This document shows positions 17,318 through 24,459 of a stretch of 42,630 nucleotides of DNA, one piece after another. Source of the DNA: UBA2336 sp037443645. GTDB taxonomy: Bacteria; Bacteroidota; Bacteroidia; Cytophagales; Cyclobacteriaceae. The notes under the pieces are model-generated. The model did not search any database, was not told the origin of the DNA, and worked only from the letters and a program-made list of their open reading frames with translations. Positions within the stretch are counted from its first letter, which is position 1. The number at the start of each line of letters is the position of its first letter. The stretch spans positions 1 through 42,630 of the forward strand of contig JBBINY010000020.1 of assembly GCA_037443645.1 (NCBI GenBank). Direction: 5' to 3'. Both the position numbers and the translations under genes were made by a program.

Positions 17318-18453
17318 GCCACAACTTTAAGTGTTCTCTTTACAAAGTCGGCTTTCTCGCGCAAACTCACAACATCAGGGTCAACAATCGTTACATGGCC
17401 CATCTTGCGAAAGGGTTTCGTGATTTTCTTTCCGTACAAGTGAACATGAATGCCCGGCAGGCTAATCACTTTCTCAAACCCTTTATAGCGTGCCTGCCCG
17501 GTATATCCCGGCTCACCCAATAAATTAACCATGGCGCTGGGAAGAATCAGGTGCGTCTCGCCAAGGGGCAATCCAAGTATGGCACGAAGGTGTTGTTCAT
17601 ATTGTGAGGTGGCATTCGCCTCAATGGTGTGATGACCACTGTTGTGCGGACGGGGAGCAATTTCGTTAATCAGAATTTCGCCTTTACGGGTTACGAACAT
17701 TTCCACAGCAAGAAGCCCAACCATTTTCAATTCATCAATTGTCTTGCAGGCAAGGGCTTCGGCTTCCAGTTCTATTTGGCGGGTAAGCCGGGCGGGAGCA
17801 AACAGATACTCAACCAGGTTTTTCTCCGGATGAAAAACCATTTCCACCGGAGGATACGCTTTTATTTCACCGCGTTCATTACGCGCAACGATAACTGATA
17901 TTTCCTTGTCAAAATCAATTAGCTGCTCTAATATTCCCGGAGCATCAAATGCCTTTCGCACATCTTTTTTTGAACGAATAACCTGTACGCCACGCCCATC
18001 ATAGCCCTCGCGCCCAAGTTTGTGCACGGCAGGCAAAAAGGTGTAGTGCTTCTTTACGTCCGCACGATTCTCGGTCAGGTGAAAAGGGGCCGTAGGAAGC
18101 TTGCACTCACGGTAGAAAATTTTTTGCGTACGTTTATCCTGAATCAGTTCTATAACTTCGGGCTGGGGATACACCCGTTTTCCTTTTCGGACAAGTTCTT
18201 TGAGGGCCCGCGTATTCACATTTTCAATTTCAATGGTAAGGATATCACACGCTTCACCAAATTTCATTACGGTGCTGTAATCGGTTAGTTTACCGGTTTG
18301 GAATGGTGCCAGCCCGTTGCAGGGAGCATGTTTATCAGGATCGAGTACGCGAAATGGGAGGTTGTAATCAATGCCGGCCTGAATGAGCATGCGGCCAAGC
18401 TGGCCTCCGCCAAGTATACCGATCGTAAAATCTTGCTGAAACAGTTTTTTCAC
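17314..18453 (-). CDS. purK: N5-carboxyaminoimidazole ribonucleotide synthase
   Basis: 379 aa ATP-grasp enzyme that makes N5-CAIR from AIR, bicarbonate and ATP, the substrate of the adjacent PurE. The N-terminal nucleotide-binding turn is IGILGGGQLGRMLIQAG, and later blocks are HKLGREGYDGRGVQ, EQLIDFDKEISV, GLLAVEMFV and NEIAPRPHNSGHHT. The best start is GTG at 18453 (MKKLFQQDF...), which matches family N-termini; an in-frame TTG at 18471 would add six residues. The gene diverges from the thioredoxin-fold gene at 18557. Confidence 0.96.
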   Translation of the reverse strand: MKKLFQQDFTIGILGGGQLGRMLIQAGIDYNLPFRVLDPDKHAPCNGLAPFQTGKLTDYSTVMKFGEACDILTIEIENVNTRALKELVRKGKRVYPQPEVIELIQDKRTQKIFYRECKLPTAPFHLTENRADVKKHYTFLPAVHKLGREGYDGRGVQVIRSKKDVRKAFDAPGILEQLIDFDKEISVIVARNERGEIKAYPPVEMVFHPEKNLVEYLFAPARLTRQIELEAEALACKTIDELKMVGLLAVEMFVTRKGEILINEIAPRPHNSGHHTIEANATSQYEQHLRAILGLPLGETHLILPSAMVNLLGEPGYTGQARYKGFEKVISLPGIHVHLYGKKITKPFRKMGHVTIVDPDVVSLREKADFVKRTLKVVA

Positions 18454-18556
18454 CGAGTAAATGTGTCGCAAATTTAGATAGTTTCGCCCATACTTGTACG
18501 AAATCTATTCTCTTACCCGTTTAGTCATTAAGCAATCTTTCACTACCTTCAGCATC

Positions 18557-19099
18557 ATGAAAACATATTGTCTGAGTATGGTTGTCGTGCTGGCTTCGTG
18601 GGGAAACACAATAGCCCAGGTGATAGGGAAACCATTTCCTGTCATGGAAGCGGAAACCGTGGAAGACAAAAAGGTTGTTTTACCGGATGCCGTTTTCGGT
18701 AAATTCACGTTGCTGGGACTGGCCTATTCAAAAAAATCGGAGGACGAGTTGAATAGTTGGTTCCAGCCGGTTTTTGAGAAATTCATTCAAAAAAATAAGG
18801 GCTTGTTTGAAGGATTCGGCTATGATGTCAATGTGTACTTTGTGCCCATGTTTACCGGGGTAAATGCCGCGGCAACCGGTACGGCTAAACGCAAGGCCAT
18901 CAAAAATGTCGACCCGCAACTGCTGCCCTATATACTGTTTTACAAAGGAGAGCTTAAACCGTATAAAGATGCGCTGGACTTTGAGAAGAAAGATATCCCA
19001 TACTTTTTTGTACTGGACAAGGAGGGTAAAATCATTTATGCCGCAAGCGGAAAGTTTAGTGCATCCAAAATGGACGCTGTAGAAAAAGCGCTGGATTAA
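18557..19099 (+). CDS. Secreted thioredoxin-fold protein lacking CXXC
   Basis: 180 aa from the ATG at 18557, which gives a signal peptide (MKTYCLSMVVVLASWGNTIAQ). The frame is open upstream to 18494, but that part is not signal-like. The opening VIGKPFPVMEAETVEDKKVVLPD and the ending PYFFVLDKEGKIIYAASGKFS are the first and last strands of a TlpA/peroxiredoxin-like fold. No CXXC and no peroxidatic-Cys motif remain, so redox activity is unlikely. It may be a chaperone or assembly factor of the Atp10 kind, but that is a guess. The PrsW-type gene follows after 3 nt. Confidence 0.65.
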   Translation: MKTYCLSMVVVLASWGNTIAQVIGKPFPVMEAETVEDKKVVLPDAVFGKFTLLGLAYSKKSEDELNSWFQPVFEKFIQKNKGLFEGFGYDVNVYFVPMFTGVNAAATGTAKRKAIKNVDPQLLPYILFYKGELKPYKDALDFEKKDIPYFFVLDKEGKIIYAASGKFSASKMDAVEKALD

Positions 19100-19102
19100 C
19101 TC

Positions 19103-19813
19103 ATGAACATCATAATCCTCCTTGCGCTCGCTATGGCACCTGGCATTGCCATAGGTATTTACATTTACCTGAAAGATGATCATGAACGCGAGCCGATCGG
19201 ATTGTTGCTAACCAGCTTTCTTTACGGTGCTCTGAGTACCCTGATCACATTCGCCATTAGTTGGCCCCTTGATTTTCTGATGAGCCTGAAAGACGAAGAC
19301 GTGGTGGATCAATTCACCAATGCTTTTTTTAAAGTGGCTTTGGTTGAAGAGTTCAGCAAATTCATCTTCATCCGGTTTATTCTGTATTCAAACAAGAATT
19401 TCAACGAACCGTTCGATGGTATCGTTTACGCCACCATGGTGGGAATGGGGTTCGCCACATTAGAAAATATTCTCTACGTATTCCATTACGGAGTTCCAAC
19501 CGGCATTTTACGAATGTTCACAGCCGTCCCCGCTCATGCCTGTTTTGCAGTACTCATGGGTTACTTTCTTGGAAAAGCTAAGTTTACACACCGCAAGGAA
19601 TTTTATTATTCCGTAGTTGCCCTTCTGGTGGCCTCAGCTTTCCATGGTGCTTACGATTACTTCTGGTTTATTTCCTTTATGCCGGGCGTTTGGGTGGGTG
19701 CTATTGTTTCCCTGATTGTGGCTTTTGTTCTGGCACAGAGAGCCATACGACTTCACCAGCAATCGTCACCATTTATCAACAGGCCCTCTCAACCTGCTGA
19801 TAAAAGTGACTGA
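19103..19813 (+). CDS. PrsW family intramembrane metalloprotease
   Basis: 236 aa with about seven transmembrane helices. The PrsW/CAAX-protease-type motifs are present: a double Glu in KVALVEEFSKF (about residues 80-90), HACFAVLMGYFLG near 155-165, and SAFHGAYDYFWF near 190, giving Glu and His residues for the intramembrane metal site. HEREPIGLL near residue 30 is also typical. PrsW cleaves an anti-sigma factor in Bacillus; no anti-sigma gene is nearby here. It starts 3 nt after the thioredoxin-fold gene and is co-transcribed with it. Confidence 0.9.
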   Translation: MNIIILLALAMAPGIAIGIYIYLKDDHEREPIGLLLTSFLYGALSTLITFAISWPLDFLMSLKDEDVVDQFTNAFFKVALVEEFSKFIFIRFILYSNKNFNEPFDGIVYATMVGMGFATLENILYVFHYGVPTGILRMFTAVPAHACFAVLMGYFLGKAKFTHRKEFYYSVVALLVASAFHGAYDYFWFISFMPGVWVGAIVSLIVAFVLAQRAIRLHQQSSPFINRPSQPADKSD

Positions 19814-19824
19814 ACCGTATGCGT

Positions 19825-21378
19825 TCAGGCATTCAACTGAATTTCCTCGCCCTCTTTATTAAGAAATTTAAACTCCGTAATTCCCATCGATGAATCAATT
19901 TCCATATTAACCCATCGCTTGTACTTGAAGAACCACTTAACCCGTTGCGAAAAAATGCTTTTGGTAAAATAAGCGTGAAGGTACGGGTGAACAGCCAGCA
20001 CCAACTGCCGCTGGTTTTGCTTTATCAACAGGTAGTCTAATGTTTTTTCAATCTGATCGGATACCAGAATTGAGGCCCCGATTTTACCGGTGCCATTGCA
20101 CGCTGGGCAAACTTCCTTGGTAGCGATATTAACCTGAGGCCTAACCCGCTCGCGGGTGATCTGCATAAGTCCGAATTTTGAGAGCGGGAGTACCGTTGAT
20201 CTGGCCTTGTCCTTTTCCATCTCGTCTCTCATATTCTTATGAATCTGCTTCTTGTTGTCGTGGCTCTTCATATCAATGAAATCCACCACGATGATGCCAC
20301 CCATATCGCGTAAACGCAACTGGCGGGCAATCTCCTTAGCAGCCTCGAGGTTCACAGAAAGGGCTGTGTTTTCCTGGTTCTCCTCCCTGTTCGACTTGTT
20401 ACCGCTGTTTACATCAATCACATGAAGTGCTTCGGTATGCTCAATGATGAGATACCCTCCGCCCCTCAAACTTACCGTCTGGCCAAAAGCCGATTTAATT
20501 TGTTTCTCAATTCCGTAGTGCTCAAAGATTTTAACCCGGCCGGTGTAGAATTTTACAATCTTCTCCTGCTCGGGTGATATGGTCCGAATGTAGGTACGGA
20601 TTTCTTCGTAAATCTTCTTATCGTCAACGTGGATGTTATCGAACGATTCATTGAGCAGATCACGTACAAGCGATGAGGTTTTATTTAACTCACCGATCAG
20701 CTTATCGTTAGGTTGGGCCGTAGGCAGACGGGCAATACCCTCTTCCCACGTTTTAACCAGATTGCGAAGGTCACGGTCAAGTTCAGCCACTTCAACGCCT
20801 TCGGCTACGGTACGTACAATTACCCCGAAATTTTCTGGTTTAATAGATTGAATGAGTCGCAATAAGCGTTTGCGTTCATCACTGCTGGTAACTTTTTTCG
20901 ATACATTAACCGTGTTCGAAAACGGCACTAGCACCAGGTAGCGCCCGGCCAGCGATAGCTCACAGGACAGTCGTGGGCCCTTGGTCGAGATGGGTTCCTT
21001 TACAATTTGCACCGGTATAAGCTGGCCTTTGGCCAGTTGCTGGCCAATTTTGCCGTGCTTATCTATGTCCGGCTCAAGTGTAAATTTTTCCAGCTTGCCG
21101 AAAATCTTCCTGGCACGCACCAGTTTGGTAAACTTCTGTAACGAACTGAATTGCGGTCCCAGGTCAAGGTAATGAAGGAAGGCATCTTTATCATACCCTA
21201 CATCAATGAAGGCTGCGTTTAATCCTTGCACCACTTTTTTTACGGTGCCCAGATAAATATCACCAACGGTGAACTTGCTGCCTTCGGTTTCCTGATGGAA
21301 TTCAACAAGTGTTTTATCCCGAAGAAGAGCTATACGACATTCGTCCTGAGCAGTACTTATAATTAGTTCGTTGCTCAC
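19825..21378 (-). CDS. rng: Ribonuclease E/G family endoribonuclease
   Basis: 517 aa with a GTG start (MSNELIISTAQDE...). The S1 RNA-binding domain spans about residues 38-125 (VGDIYLGTVKKVVQGLNAAFIDVG). The RNase H-like catalytic core has YLIIEHTEALHVIDVNSG and GGIIVVDFIDM, supplying the two magnesium-binding Asp residues, and CPACNGTG is the zinc-link. It lacks the long C-terminal degradosome scaffold of E. coli RNase E, so it is RNase G-like in size. It cuts single-stranded RNA, as in 16S rRNA maturation and mRNA decay. A 69-nt leader with a strong hairpin separates it from the small ribosomal peptide gene upstream. Confidence 0.96.
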   Translation of the reverse strand: MSNELIISTAQDECRIALLRDKTLVEFHQETEGSKFTVGDIYLGTVKKVVQGLNAAFIDVGYDKDAFLHYLDLGPQFSSLQKFTKLVRARKIFGKLEKFTLEPDIDKHGKIGQQLAKGQLIPVQIVKEPISTKGPRLSCELSLAGRYLVLVPFSNTVNVSKKVTSSDERKRLLRLIQSIKPENFGVIVRTVAEGVEVAELDRDLRNLVKTWEEGIARLPTAQPNDKLIGELNKTSSLVRDLLNESFDNIHVDDKKIYEEIRTYIRTISPEQEKIVKFYTGRVKIFEHYGIEKQIKSAFGQTVSLRGGGYLIIEHTEALHVIDVNSGNKSNREENQENTALSVNLEAAKEIARQLRLRDMGGIIVVDFIDMKSHDNKKQIHKNMRDEMEKDKARSTVLPLSKFGLMQITRERVRPQVNIATKEVCPACNGTGKIGASILVSDQIEKTLDYLLIKQNQRQLVLAVHPYLHAYFTKSIFSQRVKWFFKYKRWVNMEIDSSMGITEFKFLNKEGEEIQLNA

Positions 21379-21411
21379 AACGTATTGGTTTAAATGTGTA
21401 TAGATTCCGGT

Positions 21412-21440
21412 GTTGAAATCCGCTCTGAGCGGACTTCAAC
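21412..21440 (-). promoter_or_regulatory. Long hairpin in the rng leader
   Basis: GTTGAA (21412-21417) pairs with TTCAAC (21435-21440), and TCCGCT (21419-21424) with AGCGGA (21428-21433), with one A-C mismatch between the blocks and a 3-nt loop. No U-tract follows on the minus strand, so it is not a simple terminator. It lies 33 nt upstream of the rng start. Confidence 0.6.
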
Positions 21441-21447
21441 AAATAGC

Positions 21448-21537
21448 TTACTTCTTCTTATGTCTGTTTTTTCTCAAGCGTTTCTTCCGCTTGTGAGTAG
21501 CCATTTTGTGTTTTTTTCTTTTTTTTCCGCTAGGCAT
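21448..21537 (-). CDS. 29-aa mS38/COX24-like small ribosomal peptide
   Basis: The minus strand reads ATG (21537) to TAA: MPSGKKRKKHKMATHKRKKR followed by LRKNRHKKK, 29 residues of which most are Lys, Arg or His. This is the compact basic peptide, highly conserved in Bacteroidota, that is annotated as an AURKAIP1/COX24 domain protein, related to the mitochondrial small-subunit protein mS38. It is presumably a ribosomal component binding rRNA. It lies between the TPR gene and rng on the same strand. Confidence 0.9.
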   Translation of the reverse strand: MPSGKKRKKHKMATHKRKKRLRKNRHKKK

Positions 21538-21555
21538 AATTTTGTTAATGTTTTG

Positions 21556-21575
21556 CCTCTTTCAATCAAAAGAGG
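21556..21575 (-). other. Hairpin between TPR gene and ribosomal peptide gene
   Basis: CCTCTTT (21556-21562) and AAAGAGG (21569-21575) form a 7-bp stem with a 6-nt loop. On the minus strand it follows the TPR stop by 11 nt. No U-run follows, so it is more likely a processing or stability element than an intrinsic terminator. Confidence 0.4.
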
Positions 21576-21586
21576 TGATTCTAAAT

Positions 21587-22390
21587 TTATTTTAAGTCCT
21601 TCAGATATGAGTCCGCTGTAGCCTGCACCGCGGGATCCATATCCAATTGTTTTACTCTTTCGAACTGTTCCCGCGCCCGATCCTTATCTCCTTTGTTCAT
21701 GTAGGCCACTCCTAAAAGCAGCCGGCCCTGAACATGATTGGAGTTCACAGCAATCAATTCGCTCAAGCGTTCAATAGCCCGGTCATTTTGCCCGGACTGA
21801 ATAGCGAGCATCCCCAGGTTAAATAAAGCCGTCTCATTCTTTGGATCTGCCGCCAGCACTTCCCTGAGCAGGGTAATGCCTTGCATTGGATTTGCCGATG
21901 ACAGGTACGTCATTGCCATTTTTGATTTAACATCAAAATTGGCAGGCTGAACGCTCAGCACTTTCGTAAAATACTCCTGCGCCTTCAGTGCCAGGTCATT
22001 CTGCCTGACCGGGTCTGTTGCAAAGGTGTATGCCTCATAGTAGGCGTTTCCTGCCCTCGTCCAACTCTCAACCGTGTTAAAGAACTGTGCCGCCTTTTCG
22101 GCAAACCAGGCTGCGCTATCAAACTTGCCTGCTTTACTGTAAAGGTCGGCTAACGAATCGGCAAAGATAACACTTTTTTCTTCGGCTGAAGTACGGTAAG
22201 CCCGCCTCAGGTTGCTGATGGACTGTTTAAGCGATGTAGGCACAGCATGGGGGTCTGATGCAACAGCCTGCACCGTGGTGTCTGAAAAATCACCGGCTTC
22301 ATCATTCTTAACAACCACTTTCGGTAAAAGGAACAAGGCTGTAATCAATGCCCCGCTGGCCACCACCAGAATAAGTCTCTTCTTCAGCAT
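21587..22390 (-). CDS. Membrane-anchored tetratricopeptide repeat protein
   Basis: 267 aa from the ATG at 22390 (MLKKRLILVVASGALITALF). An in-frame TTG at 22429 would overlap the HU gene by 17 nt and add 13 basic residues. One transmembrane segment or uncleaved signal (residues 5-23) is followed by a linker and helical TPR-type repeats from about residue 75 to the end, with the clearest units around residues 165-255 (AMTYLSSANPMQGITLLREV, NLGMLAIQSGQNDRAIERL, LLGVAYMNKGDKDRAREQFE). The repeats should face the periplasm and mediate protein contacts. Partner unknown. It follows the HU gene by 22 nt and is likely co-transcribed with it. Confidence 0.85.
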   Translation of the reverse strand: MLKKRLILVVASGALITALFLLPKVVVKNDEAGDFSDTTVQAVASDPHAVPTSLKQSISNLRRAYRTSAEEKSVIFADSLADLYSKAGKFDSAAWFAEKAAQFFNTVESWTRAGNAYYEAYTFATDPVRQNDLALKAQEYFTKVLSVQPANFDVKSKMAMTYLSSANPMQGITLLREVLAADPKNETALFNLGMLAIQSGQNDRAIERLSELIAVNSNHVQGRLLLGVAYMNKGDKDRAREQFERVKQLDMDPAVQATADSYLKDLK

Positions 22391-22412
22391 GCGTTGGTGT
22401 GCACGTGCCCGG

Positions 22413-22721
22413 TCAGGCCTTTTCGGCAAGTTGCTTTACTTTGTCGCTGTTCTTGATTTTGCTGACAAAAATTTTTGCCGGCTTGAAACTGGGAACGTAA
22501 TGCTCGTCAATAACCAAAGCCGTATTGCGCGAAATGTTGCGCGCTATTTTCTTCTTCCTCTTCTTATTCACAAAACTGCCAAAACCACGGATGTATACAT
22601 TGTGTCCATTGGACATATTGGTCTTGACCACGCTGAAGAACGCCTCCACCGAGGCGGTTACATCTGCTTTATCTACTCCGGTCTTTTCAGCGATTTCATT
22701 AATAATGTCTGCTTTCGTCAC
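22413..22721 (-). CDS. HU/IHF family DNA-binding protein
   Basis: 102 aa with a GTG start giving the standard opening MTKADIINEIAEKTGVDKAD. The core has helix 2 with VEAFFSVVKTNM, the GHNVYIRGFGSFV turn and the DNA-gripping arm with KKKIARNISRNTALVI, then VPSFKPAKIFVSKI. A nucleoid protein that bends DNA without strong sequence preference. The C-terminus is about 10 residues longer than that of E. coli HU and Lys-rich. It leads the minus-strand group HU, TPR protein, ribosomal peptide, RNase G, and diverges from mutY. Confidence 0.96.
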   Translation of the reverse strand: MTKADIINEIAEKTGVDKADVTASVEAFFSVVKTNMSNGHNVYIRGFGSFVNKKRKKKIARNISRNTALVIDEHYVPSFKPAKIFVSKIKNSDKVKQLAEKA

Positions 22722-22817
22722 GACTGTAAAATTTTAGTAATGCTTTTTCGGGAGGCCAAAGTTAATTTGTGGCTTCAGATTAAAAAATGAATATTGAAAA
22801 AATTGATAATCAAGAGG

Positions 22818-23873
22818 ATGGACTCTCGCTATTTCTCTCAAAAAGTCGTTGAATGGTACCTCGAAAACAAACGAAATCTACCCTGGCGCGCCACCACTGA
22901 CCCATATCGCGTCTGGATTTCCGAAATAATCCTTCAGCAAACACGCGTTCAGCAAGGTTTACCGTATTACCAACAATTTGTTAAAAAATTTCCTTCTATC
23001 AGAACATTGGCGCAGGCAAGCGAGCAGGAGGTGCTCCGCGCGTGGCAGGGGCTGGGTTATTACACCCGTGCCCGCAACCTGCATCGCTGTGCGCGCATTA
23101 TCGTCAGTCAATTCAACGGAAAATTTCCGCAGCACTACAAGGATTTAATGAAGCTGCCGGGCATAGGAAGCTATACTGCTGCTGCAATAGCCTCTATATG
23201 CTTTGGTGAGCCTGAAGCTGTAGTAGACGGCAACGTGTTCCGGGTATTAGCCCGGGTATTCGGTATTGCTCATCCTGTTAATACCACAGCTGGTAAACGA
23301 GCATTTACCGAATTGGCTAATGCGCTGCTGGAAAAGAGTCAGCCTGCCCTGTTTAATCAAGCGATAATGGAATTCGGTGCATTGTATTGCACCCCAAAAA
23401 ATCCGGTGTGTTCAGATTGTATATTCAACAAAAGGTGTGAGGCGAATGCTGAAAATCTGCAAACCAATTTACCGGTTAAACTAAAAAAGAAGGAAGTCCG
23501 CAAACGGTACTTCCACTATGTAGTATTTCGTTCAGGCAACAACTTGTTCATGAAAAAGCGTTCGGCCAACGACATCTGGAACGGGCTGTACGATTTTTAC
23601 ATGCTTGAAGGCGCCCGACCTACTTCGCTCCACTCGTTGTTGAGCAAAGAAAACTCAGGCCTTGCAAAACTTAATAAACATAGCGGGCTTCCCTCGTATA
23701 GCCCGCAGTATAAACATGTACTTAGTCACCAGGTTGTATTTGCCCGGTTTCTGATCATTAACACAACTCCCGAAAAAAAATACGGCTTACGAAAGTTCAG
23801 TCTGAAAACCGTTGAAAAATTACCAAAACCGGTGTTAATCAGTCGCTTTTTGAAGGATTCCCAACTTTTATAG
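22818..23873 (+). CDS. mutY: A/G-specific adenine glycosylase
   Basis: 351 aa from the ATG at 22818 (MDSRYFSQKVVEWY...); a TTG at 22794 in frame would add eight residues and is less likely. Removes adenine mispaired with 8-oxoguanine. The HhH-GPD fold is complete: LPWRATTDPYRVWISEIILQ, the helix-hairpin-helix LPGIGSYTAAAIAS, the catalytic Asp in VVDGNVFRVLARV, and the iron-sulfur Cys ligands in C-X6-C-X2-C-X5-C form (CTPKNPVCSDCIFNKRC). The C-terminal NUDIX-like domain with MKKRSANDIWNGLYDF recognises 8-oxoG. First gene of the mutY-ssb-gldE-gldD block. Confidence 0.96.
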   Translation: MDSRYFSQKVVEWYLENKRNLPWRATTDPYRVWISEIILQQTRVQQGLPYYQQFVKKFPSIRTLAQASEQEVLRAWQGLGYYTRARNLHRCARIIVSQFNGKFPQHYKDLMKLPGIGSYTAAAIASICFGEPEAVVDGNVFRVLARVFGIAHPVNTTAGKRAFTELANALLEKSQPALFNQAIMEFGALYCTPKNPVCSDCIFNKRCEANAENLQTNLPVKLKKKEVRKRYFHYVVFRSGNNLFMKKRSANDIWNGLYDFYMLEGARPTSLHSLLSKENSGLAKLNKHSGLPSYSPQYKHVLSHQVVFARFLIINTTPEKKYGLRKFSLKTVEKLPKPVLISRFLKDSQLL

Positions 23874-23877
23874 TTGG
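23861..23877 (+). other. Small hairpin at the mutY stop codon
   Basis: CCAACT and AGTTGG form a 6-bp stem around a 5-nt loop, overlapping the mutY stop codon. No T-run follows, so termination is uncertain. Confidence 0.3.
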
Positions 23878-23888
23878 CTTAAGATTGG

Positions 23889-23896
23889 TACTTTTG
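23889..23896 (+). promoter_or_regulatory. -7-like element upstream of ssb
   Basis: TACTTTTG matches TAnnTTTG perfectly 91 nt before the ssb start. A -33 box at correct spacing is not evident. If it is used, the ssb transcript begins near 23903 and carries the palindrome at 23911-23949 in its leader. Confidence 0.35.
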
Positions 23897-23910
23897 CTAC
23901 CCAGTTGGTT

Positions 23911-23949
23911 GTCATTGCAAGGCACGCTGAGGCGTTACCCGGCAATGAC
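23911..23949. repeat. REP-like palindromic element in mutY-ssb spacer
   Basis: GTCATTGC (23911-23918) is repeated as its exact reverse complement GCAATGAC (23942-23949), with a nested ACGC/GCGT stem inside (23924-23935). The GTCATTGC-AGG opening resembles the widespread extragenic palindromes that start GTCATTGCGAGG. It could be a dispersed repeat; only this one copy is in the window. Confidence 0.55.
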
Positions 23950-23986
23950 TTCGTATTTATTAGGAGTTAACGAAAATAACACAACC

Positions 23987-24433
23987 ATGTCGGGCGTAAA
24001 TAAAGTGATACTTGTGGGTCGGTTGGGAAAAGACCCTGAAGTAAGAAATTTAGAGAGTGGTGTTGCCGTGGCCAACTTCACAATGGCCACTTCTGAAAGC
24101 TATCGTGATAAAACTACCGGTGAGCGCAGGGAAATTACAGACTGGCATAATGTGGTGCTCTGGCGAGGCCTTGCCGAAGTTGCTCAGAAATATTTGCACA
24201 AAGGAGACCTTGTATACATTGAGGGTAAACTGAAAACCCGATCATGGGAAAAAGACGGCATTACCCGCTACACCACCGAAGTGGTGGCCGATAACATGAC
24301 CATGCTGTCAACCCGTGGAAGTGGTTCGGGTTCCGGAACCGAAAGCCCGGGCTATGCTTCACCGAAAAGTGCCGGACCAGAGAGTATGCCGATGCCTGCC
24401 GATACAGGCGGCACCGATGATTTGCCGTTCTAA
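23987..24433 (+). CDS. ssb: Single-stranded DNA-binding protein
   Basis: 148 aa from the ATG at 23987, which gives the canonical MSGVNKVILVGRLGKDPEVR. The frame is open further upstream but would translate the palindromic element. The OB-fold covers residues 1-108 (GVAVANFTMATSESY, DWHNVVLWRGLAEVAQKYL, GDLVYIEGKLKTRSW). A short Gly/Ser/Pro-rich linker follows, and the tail ends DDLPF, the conserved acidic tip that binds partner proteins. Essential for replication and repair. In Bacteroidota ssb lies between mutY and gldE, as here. Confidence 0.97.
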   Translation: MSGVNKVILVGRLGKDPEVRNLESGVAVANFTMATSESYRDKTTGERREITDWHNVVLWRGLAEVAQKYLHKGDLVYIEGKLKTRSWEKDGITRYTTEVVADNMTMLSTRGSGSGSGTESPGYASPKSAGPESMPMPADTGGTDDLPF

Positions 24434-24459
24434 CTCGATTACCCTAACTCCCAAATCCG

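Noticed and set aside
22212..22790. 192-codon plus-strand frame opposite the TPR and HU genes
   Set aside because: Antisense to two well-supported genes, with no start context or motif.
23885..23986. N-terminal extension of SSB from an earlier start
   Set aside because: The extra residues are translated from the palindromic element, and the family N-terminus begins at the ATG at 23987.
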